Assembly: GCF_026745355.1 (NCBI RefSeq)
Contig: NC_079210.1
Span: 24,764,798 to 24,828,797, forward strand
Reading direction: 5' to 3'
Length of the DNA stretch: 64,000 bases
Origin: Beta vulgaris subsp. vulgaris
Taxonomy: Eukaryota > Streptophyta > Magnoliopsida > Caryophyllales > Amaranthaceae
Below, piece after piece: positions 57,960 to 64,000 of this stretch. The notes under the pieces were generated by a model. That model ran no database searches. It saw only the letters and a list, made by a program, of their open reading frames with translations, and was not told the origin of the DNA. The position numbers were made by a program, and so were the translations under genes. Positions within the stretch are counted from its first letter, which is position 1; each line of letters opens with the position of its first letter.

Positions 57960-59671
57960 AAATCATAGCAGCATGTTATACACTATGAAATTGATTTAAC
58001 TTATGAATTTAAGCATGTTTAAGTATGTTTAAAGGGAGTTTTAATAAATTCTAAGTTACTGGAATTTTGGAAAGGTTGTTATTAATGGAGTTTTATGGAT
58101 CTTAATGACTAGTATAATAGTATTATGCTAGGGAGTATGAGTAATTGAAGTTTTAATGATGAAAACAACTCTTAAATATTTTTAACGGGAATTTAAAGTA
58201 TTTTAAAGTTGCTGGAATTTATTTGGAGTATTGACTATAATATCTATTGGTTGTTTTAGGCGGAGATTTTTTTGGAGGCGACTTCTAAAGTTATTAAAAG
58301 TGGCCTATCAATTTATCTACACAAGGTACATATATACCTATGTGTTATTTGATGTATTATCATGAATTTAGGAAGGAAAGTTATGTAGTATCATGTATAG
58401 GAACTTTATGAGTTTATAATATGATTACTATTATGTTGGATTTTACATGTTTTATGATGTGTACGAACATGTTAAGTATGAGATTTAATTATGAGATTTA
58501 TGTCACGTTTGTATGGAATATTGATGCAAGCATGTTGGTTGGGAACTTTATTTATAAATTAATTTAGATGAGGGAATTAATATATTTATTAATTAGTTGC
58601 ATCATGATTGAACTATGTGTTCCCTCATATTATTATTTTCTCTACTCTATGAGGATTGTGGGCCTTATTTTGTAAGTTGATAATTTATACCTTTCAAAGG
58701 TAAGTTGGTTGTTGGCTAGGTTCAAAAAGTAAGAAGGAATTGATTAAGGAAGGAACTAATCTTCGGTTGTAAGTTGTATGATCATTTATTTAATCCTGAG
58801 ATAAAAGAAATAAAGTTGTGGATGTTTGATTGTATATTATTTGTGTTGCTTGTGTGTCACAACAAGTAATAATTGGTAAATCATGTAAAGCAAAACTTGG
58901 ATAGTGATAAACTTAAGACTAGTGCACGTCTGAAGTTGGACAATCAAGAGTTTGGGTACATAGTGGTCATGTCATGGCTTTTCTGGGAATCGGATTGATC
59001 ACCGTTGCTATTTTTATTTAAAAGGTTCCTCGATATCGTAGCTCATTATGGAATACAGAGTCGCGCCCGTATTTCGTCTTTCTAGGTGAAGGCTGATTTT
59101 TAGTTAGACAACTCGATCCAATGACTATTCCATTAGAGTAATAAAAAGGCCGTTAAAGTTTAGTTCAGTAAAAGTTATTGCAGATTGTTATGTTGTTATG
59201 TATCCCTGCTTAATATTTATTAGTATCATGTTAGGAGTGTTTATTTATTATTATGTAGTACCCATCTTTGCTGACTACGTGCTTTATTTATTTGTATGTG
59301 TTGATCATGGCTTTGCCTTATTGATTCTGTAATGACCCATTCTTGGTGAACAGATTCTTTAGTGCATTGACATCTACAGGTGTGCAGATGGTGCATCTTG
59401 AGGTTTCGAAAATGGAGAGCTTGTGTAGCATATTGATACATTTATTGTTTTAGTAGATACATTTACATTTAAGTTTAGTTTGAAGCTAAAGTTAACAATG
59501 TTGTTTGGTTTTAAAGTTACTTTGTTATTTATTATATTTCAATTCTAAATTCCGTAGCAAAATTCTGAATAAGTCGATACATTATCACGCGGGCGATAAT
59601 GCTTTGATGATTCTCTAGTTTTATATTTGAAAAGCATTTTTTGGAAAAGAGAGAATTATCAGGGTATTACA
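57960..59671 (+). repeat. Partial Gypsy LTR (5' part missing)
   Basis: The right end ...GAGAATTATCAGGGTATTACA is a typical chromovirus LTR end. The expected start TGTAATACCCTGATAATTC is absent on the left. The interior is AT-rich with GGCGGAGATTTTTTTGGAGG and GCGGGCGATAATGC blocks common in such LTRs. Integrase scraps follow on the same strand. Confidence 0.5.
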
Positions 59672-60300
59672 TAAATGTTTTGTGATAAAAGTGATCCTTT
59701 TGAGAAAAATAAAACTAAGTTAGTGCAAGTTAATCAAGGAACTAAGGTCAAATATAGAGAAAAACGAGATAATGGATTTTCCAAGTATATGATTGTGGAA
59801 GCGTACATACACATAGGAAAGTGGGTGTATCAATAATTCAAAGCTGAAAAAAAAAACAGGATTATGAGGGAGGTGCTTAGCAGGGCGTATTCAGTTCATC
59901 ATTGAAGGGGCGTGATGATTCAGGATATAAAGAGATATTCTTGATGAAGAGAGTTGAAGCAAGTTGTCGCATAATACTTAAATTGCCAAGAAGGGATGCG
60001 TGAGGGAAGAAGTGGCATGAGCAAATAGGGTGTTTTATCAAATGTTGAAATATATGTTGCAAACTTATGTATAGGAATTTAAGAGTTCATAGAGGCAAAT
60101 AAGCATGGACGAACTTATTCTATAGCATAAGCTCCGAATCGAGTATATCTTCGTACGAAGCTCTGTGTGGAGATAAAGGTCGAACACTTATTTGTTGGGA
60201 TGACGTGAGCATGGAATTCCCATAAGGACTACAAGATCATGAGACTAAGAAGCGAGTGCAAGAAATCCAAGAAAAAAGATGGATATAGTTCAGGTTATAG
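59672..60300 (+). pseudogene. Gypsy integrase fragments
   Basis: At 59868-60020 a degenerate HHCC-type zinc-finger region is seen (REVLSRAYSVHH, then NCQEGMREGRSGM). At 60150-60285 one frame reads SYEALCGDKGRTLICWDD and then KKRVQEIQEK. This matches the APYEALYGRRCRTPLCW-type block of chromovirus integrases. The catalytic core between them is missing and stops are frequent. With the LTR just upstream it is an internally deleted element, cut on the right by CACTA-3. Confidence 0.6.
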
Positions 60301-60474
60301 GTGTTTAACCTTTGTTTCAAGAACTATTATGGTTAATTTACGAATACTCCGAGAGGTGTTTGTCATAATTATGATTGTCAAATTTGGTTGTTCGTTTACA
60401 TCATATAAGCGTTATGCATGAGTTTGATTTTAAAGTAACATGAATTCCGATATGTCACTAGTAGAATAAATGCT

Positions 60475-60870
60475 TATTGTTGCGGCCATCAAGTGGCCTA
60501 TTGCGGCGGTTTTGGCCGTGCAGCAATTAAATGCGCAACAATAGGTAATTAAACTATTGCCGCGGTTTTTATCTGCAACAATATTTTAACGTATTTCTGC
60601 GGTTTCTAGCGAAAACCGCAGCAATATATTTATTTTACATTAGAAAAATTCAGTATATTGTTGCGTTCTAGGTAAAATCGCAAAAATATACTATATTTTA
60701 TAATTAAAAATAAGCATATTGCTGCGGTTTTTACCAGAAACTGCAGCACTACGTTATAATATTGCTGCGGTTTCTGGTGAAACCGCAGCAATATACTTAT
60801 TTTTTTATTACAAAATAAAGCATATTGATGCGGTTTCCCTAGAAACCGCAGCAATATACTGATTTTTTTA
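60475..60870. repeat. Subterminal inverted-repeat array, left end of CACTA-3
   Basis: Copies of ATTGCTGCGGTTTCT and its complement AGAAACCGCAGCAATAT alternate every 30-60 bp (for example near 60608, 60720, 60765, 60845) and can pair as hairpins. Confidence 0.88.
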
Positions 60871-61021
60871 AAAAAAAAAAATTGCAAGTATGTTCCATCC
60901 AGGAAGCAAGATGCAGCAAGGAAAATGCAGCAATATGCAGCAAAATTTTCTGCTGCATAAATTTCGACAGAGCTCCATTTGCAAATTACATAAACCCATA
61001 ATTGGGAATTAACCTATACAA
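60871..61021. other. CACTA-3 spacer with ATGCAGCA words
   Basis: Short non-coding stretch with AAGATGCAGCAAGG, AAATGCAGCAATATGCAGC and CTGCTGCAT near 60910-60960. Confidence 0.4.
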
Positions 61022-61027
61022 TATTAT

Positions 61028-61190
61028 ATGCAACAAACAACATCCATCATCCAAAATTCATCCAACAACCAACATCTATCAAAAATTCATCTAACAACCA
61101 ACATCCATCCAAAATTTATCCAACATCCAACATCTATCCGAAATTCATCCAACATCCAACATCTATCTTCCAACATCCAAATTCCAAGTT
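61028..61190. repeat. Short tandem repeat (CATCCAAAATTCATCCAACA type)
   Basis: Imperfect units of about 19-30 bp built from CCAACATC(C/T)ATC and AAATTCATC. The 96-codon frame across this and the CA repeat is not a gene. Confidence 0.8.
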
Positions 61191-61215
61191 CAATAAGAAA
61201 GAAATATGATTATAT

Positions 61216-61218
<3 letters not shown>

Positions 61219-61284
<66 letters not shown>
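61219..61284. repeat. (CA)33 microsatellite
   Basis: About 33 uninterrupted CA units followed by (TA)5. Lies in the 3' part of CACTA-3, downstream of the minus-strand gene. Confidence 0.97.
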
Positions 61285-61294
<10 letters not shown>

Positions 61295-61393
61295 ATGAAA
61301 TCCAAGTCAATAGTATAATGTTGGTTGGTACAAGTTGCACTAATTTATATTCGTCTAAAGATAGAGAAACAAAGAAAATTAACATTAACTAAC

Positions 61394-64000
61394 CTATGCA
61401 ATGCAATTATCAATAAAGTATATTGCCCACTTGTTTTTCACCTCATTGATTTGATCTTCTGTATAAGGATTGCGGGTAGAGGTACGAGCAACCTGAAAAT
61501 AATTCACCAAAGTTAGCCTTAAATAGTTAAATATATAAAATATTAAATGAATTTTAAGTAAATAAAAACTTACTTCATTGAAATCCTCCGAACTAAAATA
61601 TGAAGTGAGTACGTCAAAAATATTACGCATGAAAAATAACTGCACCCAATGCCTCCTTGTTGTTGTGGGCACTTTATCAAATGTTTTAAGAAGATGAGTA
61701 AATTTATCGTATAATAAGAATAAAATATGCTTTTAATTGAATAAAATAAGCCTATTATGCCTCAACACGCTTCCAAAGAAGCTTCTCCCAACAAGCTGTG
61801 TTGCTGCTCAACCGAAACCTACTAAAAGCAATACATAACAAAACAGCAAATGATTTAGAATTTATTTGTTGTATGTTATAATTTAAATTCATTTAAAATA
61901 TATCAAACCGATCAACTTACGCTATCATAGGCGGTCTAATCATTAACTTCCGCTCCTTGTGTAAGCTAGCGGAATCAGAGACATAAATTATCCTGGGCGT
62001 GTGACATATGACAAGGAGCATCCAATGACGGTTATTGCAAGATTGAATAACAATAATTACTAAAAAAATTCACATGTCATGAAACAATCAACATTTGTAA
62101 AACTATTAAAATAGAATATTACTCTTGAAAGATTGACGCGAAGATATGATACTAGCACCAAGAACGACTGATCCAGCCAAAGCACAATGAATGTAACTCG
62201 TTACATTCTCCAATGCATTCACATCCGCGGTACTCTAGACACATCCAACAAACACGTCCAATAGCATCATGAAATCCATCAAAGTCAGACTCTGTAGCCC
62301 TAAAAACTCATTGGCAACTGTAAATTTTTTGTGGAAAATACAACTATCATACAATTAAATGTAAAAAAAAATCATAACTTTGAATATTGTTACCTCATGT
62401 ACACTTGGATAATAGAAATATTAAGCATATCCCCTTTTGGGAACCCACGAATATCCTCCTTGGTCAGATAAGCGGTGGGATCTCCTGAATAATGGACCAA
62501 GGAGCTCGGCAAGGTAACACCAACAACATCATCGTCTGCGACGGCAAGGGCAAGCGTATCTGCTAACTCCCTACAGTCTTTAGTGAGGGATTCCAAGAAC
62601 AATACATCATCGACAACTGGATTATAACGAGTAGGCGAACCAGCTGAAAGCTGCTAGCTAGAACATCTAACAGCCTTCCGCAAAATCCCCTTTTTTTTTT
62701 AGGTGTCGGTGTAACCTAATAATTTTTTTTGAAAACGTGCATAAGATTATGAAATTTTTAAATTTTAAAGCTATTATTTTTTACACAAATGGATAAGATT
62801 TGAACAATTGCCTCATTACCTAACATTTGCACTAATTTTTTTGGCCATTGCACCCACGTACCCAAAGGAGTAGTTGTAGTAACGATTTGATATGTAGGGA
62901 CGGGGACAGGTAGTGGAAAATGACCATTCTTCTCTACAAAATGATGAATTTTCACTCGAAGGTGATCATTCATCATTCTAGACCCATGAACTATAGTGGT
63001 CTCATTAAAAGCATAAGAATGTACATCTGCCACTAGACAAGTCTTTCCACTCGTTAGATCTATCAAATACAATCGACATGTAATCTCATCCTAACAATAA
63101 TGTAAAGTTCTAATTAATTATGTAAGATAATTATTTGTGTAGAGCACATGTATATATAATTTTTATTTGTATAAAGCACATGTATATACGATAATTATTT
63201 GTATAAAGCTGATGTATATATAATAAATATATGTACCTTCAACTAAGGAGAATGAGTGTCGGAAAATCAAGATAGTGGAGTATGTAGCTGAGTGGGTTGT
63301 GAAGTACATGGCCCAGCAGATGATGGAACAAATGGTGAAATAGGTGGTTGAGTGGGCTATGAAGGAGATGGCACAGAAAACGGTGAAGGCAAAAATGGAG
63401 ATGGCCCAGTAGGTAGCTGAGTGGGCTGCGAAAGCGCCACATTCTCCATATATGTTGCAATGTCATTTTTCCACCTTTCAGTCATTCTCCGCATGAATGT
63501 TTCTTCTTGTTCCTGACTCGAGCTCCAATAGTTCCTAGGAGGTGGGCGCCAAAAAGCCTTCCTATAACCAACATTGATGCCTCCAAAACCATAACAACGA
63601 CCCTAACGATTTGGCTTCTCTCCAAGAGCCATAAAAAGGGTGTATATGTTACGTACCAGAGTGAAATCACCCTTGGCTTGCTTCTCCTTGTACTCGAACT
63701 GCCCAAAGAGCAAGTTACAAGTAATGATGTAGTTAATAAAGAAAAAACATATATATGTCAAACTAAAAGTTATAGTGATGTACATACATATTTGTCAACT
63801 GCAATCTTTGTTTCCGCGACTGGAATAAATCCTTGTTTAGTAATAGGATATTTCTTATGCATAGCGCACCACCAGTCATCATCTCGGTTAATATGAAAGG
63901 ACACCAAGGAGCATGGTGTACTAGATGATGATCCAGAATCAAAACTAGGTGGATATAAGTTTTACTGCTTCCATAACTCTCTACCATCCCCATAGTTCCT
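61394..64000 (-). pseudogene. CACTA-associated protein: Transposase_24-type region, DUF8039, Ulp1 protease; partial
   Basis: Spliced gene on the minus strand, N-terminus outside the window. At 63880-63650 MHKKYPITKQGFIPVAETK then QFEYKEKQAKGDFTLV resemble the transposase-associated part of plant CACTA proteins. CYGFGGINVGYRKAFWRPPP and MRRMTERWKND follow (63610-63450), then a Pro/Ser repeat. DUF8039 lies at 63072-62800 (HGSRMMNDHLRVKIHH, GTWVQWPKKLVQML). LNISIIQVYMR (about 62400) opens the Ulp1-like C48 peptidase. NNRHWMLLVI (about 62025) holds its His, and GGIGCSYF (about 61650) holds its Cys, with a frame slip at a T5 run directly after it. QINEVKNKWAIYF is the end (about 61430). Such proteases are a known cargo of plant CACTA elements. 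The role in transposition is not known. Confidence 0.75.

Larger units (their letters stand above)
60456..64000 (-). mobile_element. CACTA transposon CACTA-3, right end outside window
   Basis: The left terminus CACTAGTAGAATAAATGC at 60456 is preceded by TGT, the possible target copy, which cannot be checked. It is followed by subterminal inverted repeats and by a minus-strand gene with CACTA-associated domains. Its subterminal unit (TTGCTGCGGTTTC) differs from that of CACTA-1/-2, so it is another family. Confidence 0.85.

Noticed and set aside
61028..61385. Open frames across the CA microsatellite on both strands
   Set aside because: They are made by dinucleotide and short tandem repeats.

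Overview
This is a transposable-element nest from a flowering-plant nuclear genome, probably a eudicot. The evidence is spliced genes with GT..AG introns, plant-type CACTA, LTR, LINE and MITE families, and one phytocyanin-like (early nodulin-like) gene. I could not name the species. I see no rRNA, tRNA, CRISPR or prokaryotic signal. Nearly everything except the gene at 16110-17980 is mobile DNA or its remains.

Layout. (a) 1-15435 is a nested stack. A minus-strand Copia element has its 5' LTR at 5690-15435 and runs off the left edge. CACTA-1 (1-5649, left end missing) sits in its leader. CACTA-2 (6747-14106, complete, TSD TCA) and a 770-bp hAT element (14278-15047, TSD TCAGGAAC) sit inside the LTR. 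(b) 16110-17980 is the one convincing cellular gene, a two-exon ENODL. (c) 19045-23660 is a decayed LINE on the minus strand, followed by a Stowaway-like MITE (23740-24605, TA) and a Tourist-like MITE (24658-24974, TTA). (d) 25516-37099 is a full-length Tat-type Ty3/Gypsy element on the minus strand (TSD AAAGT). It has two RNase H domains and a long spliced ORF on the opposite strand. It cut an older Gypsy integrase gene, whose 3' end, LTR and a following leader lie at 37100-39640. (e) 39855-40698 is a MULE-like element with a 9-bp TSD. (f) 42278-43960 is a spliced Transposase_24 pseudogene. (g) 45039-55846 is a full-length SIRE-like Copia element (TSD AGTGT) with near-identical LTRs and an env-like 3' region. 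(h) 57332-60430 holds small TIR elements, a Gypsy LTR and integrase scraps. (i) 60456 to the right edge is CACTA-3, with a DUF8039/Ulp1-protease gene on the minus strand.

How parts relate. CACTA-1 and -2 belong to one family: terminus, hairpin-forming subterminal repeats, C-rich arm, 160-bp tandem repeats, TNP2 transposase, C-rich arm, subterminal repeats, terminus. CACTA-3 is a different family but shares the subterminal core GCTGCGGTTT. The minus-strand Copia LTR and the SIRE-like element are related and both are packed with the word GGAAC/GTTCC. All transposon reading frames carry stops or frameshifts. In the SIRE-like element many of these are single-base indels despite near-identical LTRs, so sequence error or trans-mobilisation has to be considered.
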